From positions 1 to 12,330 of the forward strand of contig JBBHKE010000461.1 in NCBI GenBank assembly GCA_037447655.1: 12,330 nt of DNA, in the 5' to 3' direction. This DNA is from Zygnema cylindricum (Eukaryota > Streptophyta > Zygnematophyceae > Zygnematales > Zygnemataceae). Under the pieces are notes generated by a model. It was not told where the DNA came from and searched no databases. It worked only from the letters and a program-made list of their open reading frames with translations. Within the stretch, counting starts at the first letter, position 1. Each line of letters begins with the position of its first letter. Below, in pieces: positions 1 to 7,384 of the stretch. Position numbers and translations under genes: made by a program.

Positions 1-15
1 TTTCATTGTGTGATA

Positions 16-1272
16 ATGGCAAATTCTGCATGGAAAAGTGAAATGGAGAATGCTTTGAATGTGTTGAAGAAGCGTAGTGTGAAATTGGTCAAAAGATTTA
101 TTAATCATGCTGCCCCTGTGTATGAAACCATTTCCGAATTGAAAAGTGAATTGAAAGTTGTTAAAGAAAATGGAAATGTTTCAAATGAGAAATTAGATAA
201 AATTATTAACTTAATTCAGACCAATAATGATAATAATGACCAAAAGGGTGAAAGTAGTAAAAAGAATGTCAGTTTTAGGGAGGATGATCATGATAGACCT
301 AAGAAAATAAGAGATCAAAAATTGTCTATTAGTGAGGCACCATCGTTTGAGGGTAAGAAGATTGATGATTAGAATGTTTTGATTTTTCATATGGAGTATT
401 ATTTGGAATCTAGAAATTGTGATGATGATGATTACACTTTTTTTGCTGTTAGCTGTCTGAAAGGCGATGCTCAGATTTGGTATAATACTCAGAGAAGGTC
501 TAAATTGATTCCTGATAATGCTGATTCGGAAACTTTTAAAACCGCGATCAAATTGCTTTTCTTATCTGTCACTTTTAAATCCAGAATGGAAGAAAAATGG
601 TTGAACTGTAAGCAGACTGGATTTGTGAAGGATTTTATTGTGGAATTTGACTTATCTAGCATTCATGTCATAGGTTTGACTGATGAAATGGCTAAATTTC
701 ATTACTTGAACTATTTGAATCCTATACTGAAATCAGATCTAAAACATCAAAAATTTAGTAATTTGAAGGAATTACAAGATAAGTCATTGGAATTAGAGGA
801 TCACTTGGGGTATAATCGGGAAACTCGATCACTCAAGGGTAATTTGAATGAAGTATCAGAGTGGGAAGAGGAGGAATTTGTTGAAGAGAGTCTGAATGCT
901 GGTCTGGTGAATAGGCAAAATATCTTAAGGGGAAATCAAAGGGGTGGATATAGTGATAATGCAGGAAATAAATTTAACAATAGAGGGGGATACATTAAAA
1001 GTTCTAAACTAAGCATTAATGCCCAGAAGCCTAACCTTACCATCCCCACATGCACTATTTGTCAGAAAAAAGGTCATATAGCATTTGAGTGTGCACAACT
1101 GAAAAAAATTAACTGTTATAACTGTGGAGAGGAGGGACATTTTAGTAGAGAGTGCATGAAACCCAAAAAGAAAGTCAATTGTTTCAAATGCGGAGGTCCA
1201 GATCATTACGGTAAAAACTGTAAAGATAAAGGTTCTCTCAAAACAGCTGAAGTAAATGAAGGTCTCCAATAG
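16..1272 (+). pseudogene. gag: gag capsid/nucleocapsid remnant, interrupted by one stop
   Basis: Gag packages element RNA into cytoplasmic particles. The first AUG is at 16. The N-terminal 120 or so residues are rich in Lys, Glu and Asn and look helical. A TAG at 370-372, one base from a Trp codon, breaks the frame, and the same frame resumes to a TAG at 1270. The second part (297 codons from 379) has the LKGDAQIWY-like capsid signature near residues 27-35, which matches retrotransposon Gag proteins. It has three perfect CX2CX4HX4C zinc knuckles at residues 225-238, 246-259 and 268-281 (nt 1051-1221), preceded by a Gly/Asn/Arg-rich stretch. Acidic runs occur at residues 15-18 and 161-170. The stop at 1270 may be the natural gag terminator or a lesion, because protease continues in the same frame about 280 bp later. 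Confidence 0.93.
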
Positions 1273-1554
1273 GATATTGTATTATATCTAGCTGAGCAGG
1301 AAGCCCAGGAGGTGGGAAACTAAAAGGACTAACTGAGATTCCTCAGTTGAGTGAACCGGATCCAAAAGTTACATAGTTAACTTTGGAGGGCAAAATTAAT
1401 GAATGGAAAAGTTAGGATAGTTGAATTTATTATGATTCTCACTACACTCTATAGTTTAAAGTATCTTTCTGATGAAATTCTCAACAATAGTCCTATGTTA
1501 TGATAGTTAAGTTATGACAACACCAGACGCAATTTGATTAGATTCGAGTAATTA
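1273..1554 (+). pseudogene. Decayed gag-protease linker
   Basis: In the frame shared by gag and protease this stretch has stops at 1321, 1330 and further on, and no other frame gives a recognisable protein. The first codons after the gag stop still look coding, with a Glu/Gln-rich run where related elements carry the linker between nucleocapsid and protease. This is inferred from position; there is no domain here. Confidence 0.6.
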
Positions 1555-1841
1555 GTGGAAGGAAAACCGTTGAGAGTAATGGTTGATTCAGGTGCCACAC
1601 ATAATTTTATTCCACATAGATTTGTAGAGGAAAATAAAATTCATATTGTAATAAGGGAAATGCCTTTACATGTTCAAGTGGCAAATGGTAATAAGTCGAC
1701 ATTAGACTTACAAACTGACACAATTGAAGTTGATATCCATGGTCATAAAATGAGAGTTGTGTGAAATAATGAATTTGGGAAGTGAAGAACTAATTTTGAA
1801 AAAGCCTTGGTTAGCTGAACACAATCCTCAATTTAATTGGG
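1555..1841 (+). pseudogene. pol: Retroviral-type aspartic protease remnant, frameshifted
   Basis: The protease would cleave the Gag-Pol precursor. The active-site motif VMVDSGATHNF is clear, with the catalytic Asp at 1585-1587, and is followed by a flap-like segment. The frame ends at a TGA at 1762-1764. The rest, including the second protease signature (a hydrophobic LILKKPWL stretch before HNPQFNW), continues one frame over from about 1757, so a frameshift lies at roughly 1757-1766. No AUG starts the segment; it is in the same frame as gag and was presumably part of a Gag-Pol polyprotein. Motif recognition is firm, but the exact frameshift base is not resolved. Confidence 0.9.
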
Positions 1842-2167
1842 AAAAAAACACCTTCAAAGTGAAGTCTAAAAACGGTTGGAAGGTTTTGCAAGAATTTTCT
1901 CCTAAGAAATTACATAGGAATCATATAAATAACATAACCAAATTGGGAGTGGAAGGTTTGATATTTGCTAAACAATTTAAAAAGAACTCAAAAGATAAAA
2001 TAAATCATGATTTCTTGTTATTAGTAACTGAGGCAATTACTGATGAAAGGGGGGGAGAAAACACTAACATTGATGTCATCCCTAAATCACACACCACTAA
2101 AACTCTCGAAGAACTAAAATCTGATTTGGTAACTGATATAAATACATCCGATGTTGTTGTTAAAGAT
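1842..2167 (+). pseudogene. pol: Protease-reverse transcriptase linker of pol
   Basis: This is an open, continuous frame joining the end of protease to the start of reverse transcriptase. It is rich in Lys, Asn and Asp, with no catalytic motif. Related elements have a variable spacer at this position. A run of seven Gs starts at about 2049. Nothing else is recognised. Confidence 0.7.
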
Positions 2168-3013
2168 TTGATTTTTGAATTTCAAGATGTTATTCCAAGT
2201 GATTTACCCTCAAAAAGGCCACCTTCCCGAGATGTGGAACATATTATTAACCTTGAACCTGGATGCAACCCTCTTGTCACAGGAATTTATAAGCACAATT
2301 TCTTTGAGCAGAAGGAATTAAAGAATTAAATCAAGGAACTCCTAGAGATATGACATATTCAGCTTAGCAAATCATCGTAAGGAGCACCAATTCTCTTTGT
2401 CAAAAAGAAAGACAGAACGTTGAGAATGTGTGTCGATTGTCGTAGTCTGAACAAGATTACGGTGAAGGATAAGTATCTGTTACCTTTAATTTCTGATTTG
2501 ATAGATCGTTTAAAAGGTGCTAAAGTATTTTTGTTGATTGACTTGCGTAGTGGCTTTAATCAAGTGCAAATTACAATTGAAGATGTTGATAAAACTGCTT
2601 TCAAGACTAGGGTGGGTCATTTCGAATGGATAATGATGCCATTCGGCTTAACAAATGCACCGCCTACTTACCAAAGATTAATGAACCAAACCATTTCAGA
2701 TTACATAGATGAGTTTGTCCAAGTGTTTATAGATGATATTTTAGTTTACAATGAATCTAAAGAACAACATGTAATTCATTTAAGAAGAGTGTCAGAAAGG
2801 TTAACAGAAAGAAAATTATATGGAAAATTTTCAAAATCCAGCTTTCTTAAAAGTGAACAATTATTTTTGGGACACATAGTTAGTGGGGAAGGTGTTAAAA
2901 CAGATCCATCCAAAATTTTAGCAATCCAAAATTGGAAACAACCTACTAATGTCACAGAAGTTAGATCGTTTTCGCGATTAGCCACTTATTACAGAAAATT
3001 TATCAAAAATTAA
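2168..3013 (+). pseudogene. pol: Reverse transcriptase remnant with intact catalytic aspartates
   Basis: This is an RNA-dependent DNA polymerase domain of Ty3/Gypsy type. The N-terminal motif around EFQDVIPSDLPSK (2177 onward) leads into a segment cut by three same-frame stops at 2327, 2351 and 2378. From 2420 a 197-codon stretch is open. It holds the LIDLRSGFNQV motif (catalytic Asp at residue 41), the MPFGLTNAP motif (residues 73-81) and the VFIDDILVY box (residues 102-110, both Asp present). The FLGHIVSGEGV thumb/connection motif and the RSFSRLATYYRKFI motif also match the family. The frame ends at a TAA (3011) and the protein continues in another frame at 3016. The polymerase core motifs are conserved although the gene is broken. 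Confidence 0.95.
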
Positions 3014-3015
3014 GT

Positions 3016-3577
3016 ATGATCGGTGCACCTTTGACGGATTTACTTCGAGAGAAAGAGACGTTTGTGTGGGGAGTTGATAAGGAGGCAGCATTCGAGGAAC
3101 TAAAAGGGAAGTTGACCTCTGCCCCTACACTGATCTATCTTGACCTTGCTGGAGAATTTGAAGTTCTGATCACTACAGATGCATCTGATAAAGGTCTAGG
3201 TGTAATCATAAGTCAAAAGGTCGGCAAACACTTTCATCCTATTGCTTTTGAGTCCATAATATTCAATGATGCTGAAAAGAAATATACAGCACAGGAAAAA
3301 GAATTACTTGCAATTGTACAAGCATTGGTGAAATGGCGTTGTTATCTGCATAATAAAGAATTTAGAATTTACAGTTCACTATGATAATAAAGCACTCTCT
3401 TATTTACAGAGATTAAGTGATGCACAAATTATGACAGGTAGGCATGTTAGCTGGATGCAGAAATTAGCATATTTCAAATTTAATGTCAAACATATTCTTG
3501 GGAAGCCAAATGTAGTCGCAGATCCTTTAAGTAGATGTTTTGAAATAAGTGTTATGGTTCTGGATGAATTGTTTTAG
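3016..3577 (+). pseudogene. pol: RNase H remnant, frameshifted
   Basis: RNase H removes the RNA strand of the RNA-DNA hybrid. The tether (APLTDLL, then FVWGVDKEAAFEELK) leads into the first acidic motif TTDASDKG (Asp at residue 55, nt 3178-3180) and the EKELLAI motif at residues 94-100. The frame stops at 3382-3384. The remainder is read one frame over from about 3368: the third Asp lies at 3383-3385, and the closing ADPLSR motif at 3518-3535 carries the fourth Asp (3521-3523), followed by a TAG at 3575. All four acidic positions of the family are present, but on two frames. The second segment has no start codon. Confidence 0.92.
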
Positions 3578-4806
3578 ATACTGTTAGAAATGGTTATGAT
3601 TAAGATCCTTATTTTGCTGTGATTTGCAATAATATTTCGGGAGGGAATTCTGACCCATTGAATGAGAGGCATATCAAAAACTTTAGACTACAGGATGGTT
3701 TACTGTATTTGCAAATTGGGGATAGATTATGCATTCTTGAAGTGGGATACTTAAGAAAACAAATTTTATGGGAAACTCATTAGCATTTAGGACATCTAGG
3801 TCGAGATAAAACTCTTAGTCGATTGCAAAGTAGATTGTTTTGGCCTGGGATGGCAAAGGAGGTGTCAAAACACATGGAAAGTTGTGTCCCTTGCCAACAA
3901 AGTAAACCTAGTACCAAAAAACCTAAAGGTCTCTTAAAACCTTTGGATATCCTGGAAAGACCGTGGGAATCTGTCAGTATGGATTTTATTGTCAGGTTGC
4001 CTGCTACATCTAAAAAGAATGACGGTATCATGGTTGTAGTCGATAGGTTCAGTAAAATGACAATCTTTATCCCTTGCAAAACCACTCATTCAGTTAAAAA
4101 TATTGCAAAGTTAAATTTTGACAACGTGGTCAGACTTCATGGAGTCCTTCTATCTATAGTCTGTGATAGAGATTCTAAATTTACGTCTGCTTTTTGGAAA
4201 GAATTACAGCAATATTTAGGCTCTGAATTGAAAATGAGAACCACTTATCATCCTCAGACAGATAGACAGACATAAAGGATGAACCGTACAGTAAAGGAAA
4301 TGCTTAGGACTATTTGCAGTGGAATTCAGAACACATGGGAATCTAAACTACCATCAATGGAATTTGCATACAATTCATGTAAACATGCTAGTACACGATT
4401 CTCACCATTTAAAGTTGCATACGGATACCAACCTAGAGAAGCATTAGACTTAATAGCCGGGATCACTCAAGAGAGTAAAGGTTCTGGAAAAGAGTTTTGG
4501 GAAAACGTTGAAACAGTTTGGAAAACTGTTTGGGCTGCATTAGTGGAGGCACACAAGAGGCAAGAATTAAATGCTAACCGCAAATGGGGTGATTGGGTGT
4601 TACGCACAGATGACAAGGTTTCTACAACTCATTACAGGTGCAAGATCGAGGGACAATCGGATCCTACGGGGAAATTTGCTCCTAAGTACATTGGACCATT
4701 TACTCTAATCGAGATGATATCATCAGTTGCTGCCAAATTGGACTTTTCGCCTTCAACAAAAATTCATCCAGTGATACACATCAGCCAATTCAAACTAGCG
4801 AATCTT
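3577..4806 (+). pseudogene. pol: Integrase remnant; TAA at the catalytic Glu position
   Basis: Integrase inserts the cDNA into the host genome. The N-terminal part is in a new frame from about 3577, with stops at 3601 and 3781. The HHCC zinc-binding domain is visible: His residues flank the 3781 stop, then Cys at codons 21 and 24 counted from 3823, in CVPCQQ, after the FWPGM motif. The catalytic core has Asp in MDFIVRLP (nt 3982) and Asp in CDRDSKFTS (nt 4165). Exactly 35 codons later, where the DD35E Glu belongs, there is TAA (4273-4275). Reading resumes in the same frame to a TGA at 4807, and includes a GDWVL motif and the GPF module (KYIGPFTL) typical of the Ty3/Gypsy integrase C-terminus. 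Confidence 0.95.
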
Positions 4807-4809
4807 TGA

Positions 4810-5031
4810 CTGACTGAAGGAGAATTCGAATTGGATCCCTCAATAATAATAGAACCTGAAGTCCACATATGGGTAATAGATTGGGTTCGTCAACGGTTTA
4901 AGGTCAGCGATACTATATTCTGGCAAGTGCATTATCTAGGAAGGTCTGAGGATGAGTTAACTTTAGAGGATAAAAATTCTGAGTTTTTATAGAGGTATTG
5001 GAGGGATAATAATATAGAAGTCCCGTCTTGA
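4810..5031 (+). pseudogene. Divergent chromodomain-like C-terminal tail of integrase
   Basis: The integrase frame continues past the TGA at 4807 for about 73 codons, with one internal TAG (4990) and a final TGA at 5029. The pattern IIEPEV, a basic/hydrophobic stretch, FWQVHYLG, an acidic SEDELTLED run and a closing aromatic helix follow the layout of chromovirus chromodomains, which bind histone tails to direct insertion. In the family the middle strand usually reads as a Trp-Lys-Gly-rich motif, which is degraded here. Position after the GPF module and before the polypurine tract supports the call. It could instead be unstructured tail sequence. Confidence 0.6.
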
Positions 5032-5067
5032 GAATTAAAGATGTTTTAACTGAGGTTAGTTAAAAAT

Positions 5068-5080
5068 AAGGAGGGGATGA
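5068..5080 (+). promoter_or_regulatory. Polypurine tract priming plus-strand DNA synthesis
   Basis: The purine run AAGGAGGGGA (5068-5077) lies three bases before the LTR start at 5081. It follows the last pol codons by about 35 bp, which is the expected site of the RNase-H-resistant primer. The three bases TGA between tract and LTR leave the exact LTR edge open (5078 or 5081). Confidence 0.8.
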
Positions 5081-5349
5081 TGTAACAGTAATAGCGGATC
5101 AAACTTGTTTATAAAGGGGTATTTAGGTGTTATGATTATAGAGTACTAAATTTGGTAGACGTCCGCGAAAGAATCACGCTATTTGAAGTTATAATTTAAA
5201 AGTTATAGCGATGAGTGTATTTAGGTGACAGCGTGGGGTCTAAATAACAAGTGGGTATCATTGAAACGGGTTAAGGGTCAAATTAGTACCGAAATTACGC
5301 ATGTACATTTCATAAAGTTCTAATGAAACGTTTAGTATGCACGGTGGTT

Positions 5350-5377
5350 CGTTTCGTACAAATTTTAGTACGAAACG
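5350..5377. repeat. 10-bp-arm inverted repeat in the LTR
   Basis: CGTTTCGTAC (5350-5359) and GTACGAAACG (5368-5377) are perfect inverted copies around an 8-base AT spacer. The arms contain the GAAACG hexamer that recurs elsewhere in this LTR. It could be a dimeric protein-binding site or a hairpin; the function is not known. Confidence 0.85.
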
Positions 5378-5507
5378 TCACTTTCACTTAAAGGAATTTC
5401 GTAGGAAGTTTCGCGTGCGAAATTTGTTACGCACGATCGTGGGAAGTCGCGTTTCGTTTGGCGCACACTTTTGCACGTAAATGTTACGTAGTGAAACGTA
5501 ACGTTTG

Positions 5508-5666
5508 ATTGGTTAGTAAATTGCTAAGTAGTTAGTAAGAGATTTCGCATGTTTTTGCATTGGTCAGTCTGAGTACTTGCTGATCAATGATTGGCCCAGG
5601 TAAAAGCCTGTTAAAACGGAGCGTTGACTCTGGCCTGGCTAGTCCATAACGATGATGGATAAATAG
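5508..5666 (+). promoter_or_regulatory. Possible LTR promoter (inverted CCAAT boxes and TATA-like box)
   Basis: ATTGG, the reverse of CCAAT, occurs at 5508-5512, 5559-5563 and 5590-5594. A TATA-like GATAAATAG follows at 5658-5666. Their order and spacing fit a plant RNA polymerase II promoter and would put transcript initiation near 5690-5700, dividing U3 from R. This is inference from short motifs. Confidence 0.3.
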
Positions 5667-5798
5667 TGAAGGTGTAAGAGGAGAGTAGACATCTTTTCCT
5701 TTGGAAAAGTTTGTGGAAATTCCGGCTGATCTTGGTCCTGAGCGATTAATACCAAATTGGAGAAAAAGCATTTTTGCATTGAAATCTCTTACTAACTA
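5529..5798. repeat. 18-bp perfect inverted repeat bounding a 234-bp segment inside the LTR
   Basis: TAGTTAGTAAGAGATTTC (5529-5546) is the exact reverse complement of 5781-5798. Just inside each arm lies a similar GCAT-T(n)-GCATT stretch in direct orientation (5547-5561 and 5768-5780). A third, shortened direct copy, AGTAGTTAAGAGAT, is at 5810-5823. No convincing target duplication flanks the arms, so this may be a native LTR structure or an old foldback insertion. Confidence 0.75.
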
Positions 5799-6088
5799 AA
5801 TAGTGTTTTAGTAGTTAAGAGATAAAAATATTAAGAGTGGAGAGTAGTGGAAAACACTTTAATAAGAAGGGTTGAGCCACGAGGGCAAGAGACCAAGCTA
5901 ATGTTATGTGGACAGAAGCTTCTTCTAATTTAAAGTTTATCCTTATGTGAGTGTGGTCCAATGTGGATGTGTATTTTCCAATGTGTGGAATGTGTGGTTG
6001 GGATTGTTTGTAGTAATGGGATTTTCTGAGAGGTAGGAGATCTTGTTACAAGGATGTAGTGCTCCATGAGTGTTAGGATGATGGAGAG

Positions 6089-6355
6089 ATGGAAGGAAAT
6101 AAGGAGGATTTGTGGTTATTTAAGTTTAGAGGGGCTCAATATGAGGCGGCCCTTCCTACTCGTCCTTTTGGCCGAGTTAGATTCGGAGGTGAAAGAAGTT
6201 CGGAGGAGGTGTTGTGTGACTTGTTCTACAAGTTTACCCTTTATGTCGATGTGAGAATTCAGATTGAAATGGGAGGAAGAAAATTCATTTATCCTTTGAT
6301 GAATGAACCGGATCCGGATCCGGATGGAGGTGATACTTATTCTAAAGTCAAATAA
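6089..6355 (+). CDS. Hypothetical 88-codon ORF, doubtful
   Basis: This frame starts at an ATG and encodes a mixed-composition protein with Arg/Gly-rich (residues 25-40) and aromatic segments (FYKFTLYVDV near 46-55). An Asp-Pro run (PDPDPD) comes from a (CCGGAT)3 microsatellite near the C-terminus. No family is recognised, and there is no clear promoter or splice context. It begins 38 bp right of the LTR end. A second frame around 6890-6950 encodes a vaguely similar YIDV-containing stretch, so both could derive from a duplicated ancestral coding unit. It could equally be a chance ORF in purine-rich DNA. Confidence 0.2.
   Translation: MEGNKEDLWLFKFRGAQYEAALPTRPFGRVRFGGERSSEEVLCDLFYKFTLYVDVRIQIEMGGRKFIYPLMNEPDPDPDGGDTYSKVK
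6308..6325. repeat. (CCGGAT)3 microsatellite
   Basis: There are three perfect tandem copies of CCGGAT, which include overlapping BamHI-type GGATCC sites. Confidence 0.9.
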
Positions 6356-6380
6356 GGCGAAGAAGGCGAAGAAGGCGAAT
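6354..6380. repeat. 9-bp minisatellite (AAGGCGAAG)3
   Basis: Three tandem copies of AAGGCGAAG, the last ending in T. This is the left edge of the GA-rich tract. Confidence 0.9.
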
Positions 6381-6400
6381 AAGAGAAGAGTGAATTAATA

Positions 6401-6655
6401 ATTGAAGAGAGGATTGAAGAAAATTGTGATGAGAAATGTATTAAGAAGAGTGATTTGATGAGAGAGAAAAGAGTGAGGATTAGAAGGAGGATATAAAAAA
6501 AAAGGAATTGACAAAGATGAAGAAGAAGGAAAATTGAAGAGAGGAGTGAAAAAAAGAGTGATGAGAAGTGTATTAAGAAGAGTGATTTGATGAAGAGTGA
6601 GGATTAAAAAGAGGATGAAAAAAAAAGGAATTGACGAAGATGTAGAAGATGATGA
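6401..6655. repeat. Imperfect tandem duplication, units of about 132 and 123 bp
   Basis: 6401-6532 and 6533-about 6655 both begin ATTGAAGAGAGGA. They share, in the same order, GTATTAAGAAGAGTGATTTG, GAGTGAGGATTA, a poly(A) stretch and GGAATTGAC-AAGATG blocks. The differences are small indels and substitutions. The minus-strand translation repeats a QITLLNT-LIT-FF motif only because of this duplication. Confidence 0.9.
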
Positions 6656-6957
6656 AAAAAAAAGAGAAATCGGATTCGTGTTCTGGTTTGAAAGAAGAAG
6701 AGAAGAGTAGGGATGCAAAAGAGATAGAGAGAGATTATTTTCTGTAAATGAAGAGATATAATATTTTCCCCATGGCGGCTTTATTTTTTGTTTTGGAGAA
6801 AACATTCAGTTTTCTTTGGAGTTTAATTTGAGGAAGAATCTCGAATGTATGGAGGCCCGAGTAATTTGGAAGGTCAATTTCCGAAAGTGTTCGACAAATT
6901 GATGTGGTATATTGATGTCCTATTAGAGAAAGAAAGGGGAAGAGTCATCTACCGGAT

Positions 6958-6993
6958 GATGTGGACCTCTATGTGGATCTCTATTTGGATAGA
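6958..6993. repeat. 12-bp tandem repeat, three degenerate copies
   Basis: GATGTGGACCTC, TATGTGGATCTC and TATTTGGATAGA follow one another. In one plus frame they read as four-residue repeats of D/Y-V/L-D-L/R type. That frame runs on to a TAA about 60 bp downstream. Confidence 0.7.
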
Positions 6994-7249
6994 AATGAAG
7001 ATGAGAGTCGAGGAGATAATTGTTTGAAAAAAGAGAAGAAAGAGAAGAGGTAAACGGGCTGTCGTGAGTTGAAAATGAATCTCGACATTTTGAAGATCCA
7101 TTTGCGGAGGGAGTTTTATTTCGTACTTTTGTACGTTTATTTATAGAAAAAGTGAATCGAAGTGAATCGAGGTGAATGGTGTGGCGACACATTTTTTTTT
7201 GTGGATTTCGTTGATGTATAGTTTTAATGTTTCTATGATTAGAGGAAAA

Positions 7250-7384
7250 AGAGGAGGAGTTCCGTGTTGAAAACAAAGACCAATATCTTTACCGGTTCTT
7301 TTGGTCATTTTCTGACAAATAAGAGGAGGAAGAAGTGATGTTCCATATTGGAACAAGACCAGTATTTTGCCAGCTGTTTCAAGT
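7250..7384. repeat. Imperfect direct repeat, period about 81 bp
   Basis: The segments from 7250 and from about 7330 align through a GTTCC(G/A)T(G/A)TTG start, AACAA(A)GACCA(A/G)TAT, a TTT(A/G)CC stretch and a following T-rich end. Identity looks like roughly three quarters by eye. The minus-strand frame repeats FQ(Y/H)GT as a consequence. Confidence 0.7.

Larger units (their letters stand above)
1..6050 (+). mobile_element. Decayed Ty3/Gypsy LTR retrotransposon (chromovirus-like), 5' end outside the window
   Basis: The order gag, protease, reverse transcriptase, RNase H, integrase, chromodomain-like tail, polypurine tract and LTR is all on one strand and is diagnostic of Metaviridae. Integrase lying after RNase H excludes Ty1/Copia. 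A chromodomain-like segment after the integrase GPF module points to the chromovirus branch. The window begins just before the gag AUG, so the 5' LTR and primer-binding site are missing. The copy is defective: in-frame stops fall at 370, 2327, 2351, 2378, 3601, 3781, 4273, 4807 and 4990, and frame changes occur near 1757, 3010, 3368 and 3577. What is seen is one dead element; that it is old is an inference from the number of lesions, since LTR-LTR divergence cannot be measured here. Confidence 0.95.
5081..6050 (+). repeat. 3' long terminal repeat, 970 bp
   Basis: The segment starts with TGTAACA immediately after the polypurine tract and ends with TGTTACA (6044-6050). These 7-bp perfect inverted termini are the TG...CA ends expected of an LTR. 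It contains a CpG-dense segment (about 5341-5510), CCAAT and TATA-like elements (5508-5666), an 18-bp inverted repeat (5529-5546 with 5781-5798) and a GT-rich stretch (about 5947-6003) that could belong to RNA 3'-end formation. The 5' partner is outside the window, so the boundaries rest on the termini and the tract. The next five bases, AGGAT (6051-6055), would be the target duplication if the right edge is correct. Confidence 0.8.

Noticed and set aside
1009-1269. Minus-strand ORF opposite the gag zinc knuckles
   Set aside because: It is a mirror of conserved gag codons, and the sense strand fully explains the sequence. The same applies to 2776-2985 (opposite RT) and 3780-4085 (opposite integrase).
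5648-5745. GATGATG and CTGA words suggesting a C/D-box snoRNA
   Set aside because: The C box deviates from consensus, there is no terminal stem, and several competing CTGA words occur. The interval is inside the LTR.
5532-5771. 79-codon minus-strand ORF inside the LTR
   Set aside because: It lies wholly between the inverted-repeat arms of the LTR on the antisense strand and has no recognisable motif.
6395-6805. 136-codon minus-strand ORF in the GA-rich region
   Set aside because: Its protein is Ser/Phe/Leu low complexity, and its internal repeats follow directly from the tandem DNA duplication. No start context or domain.
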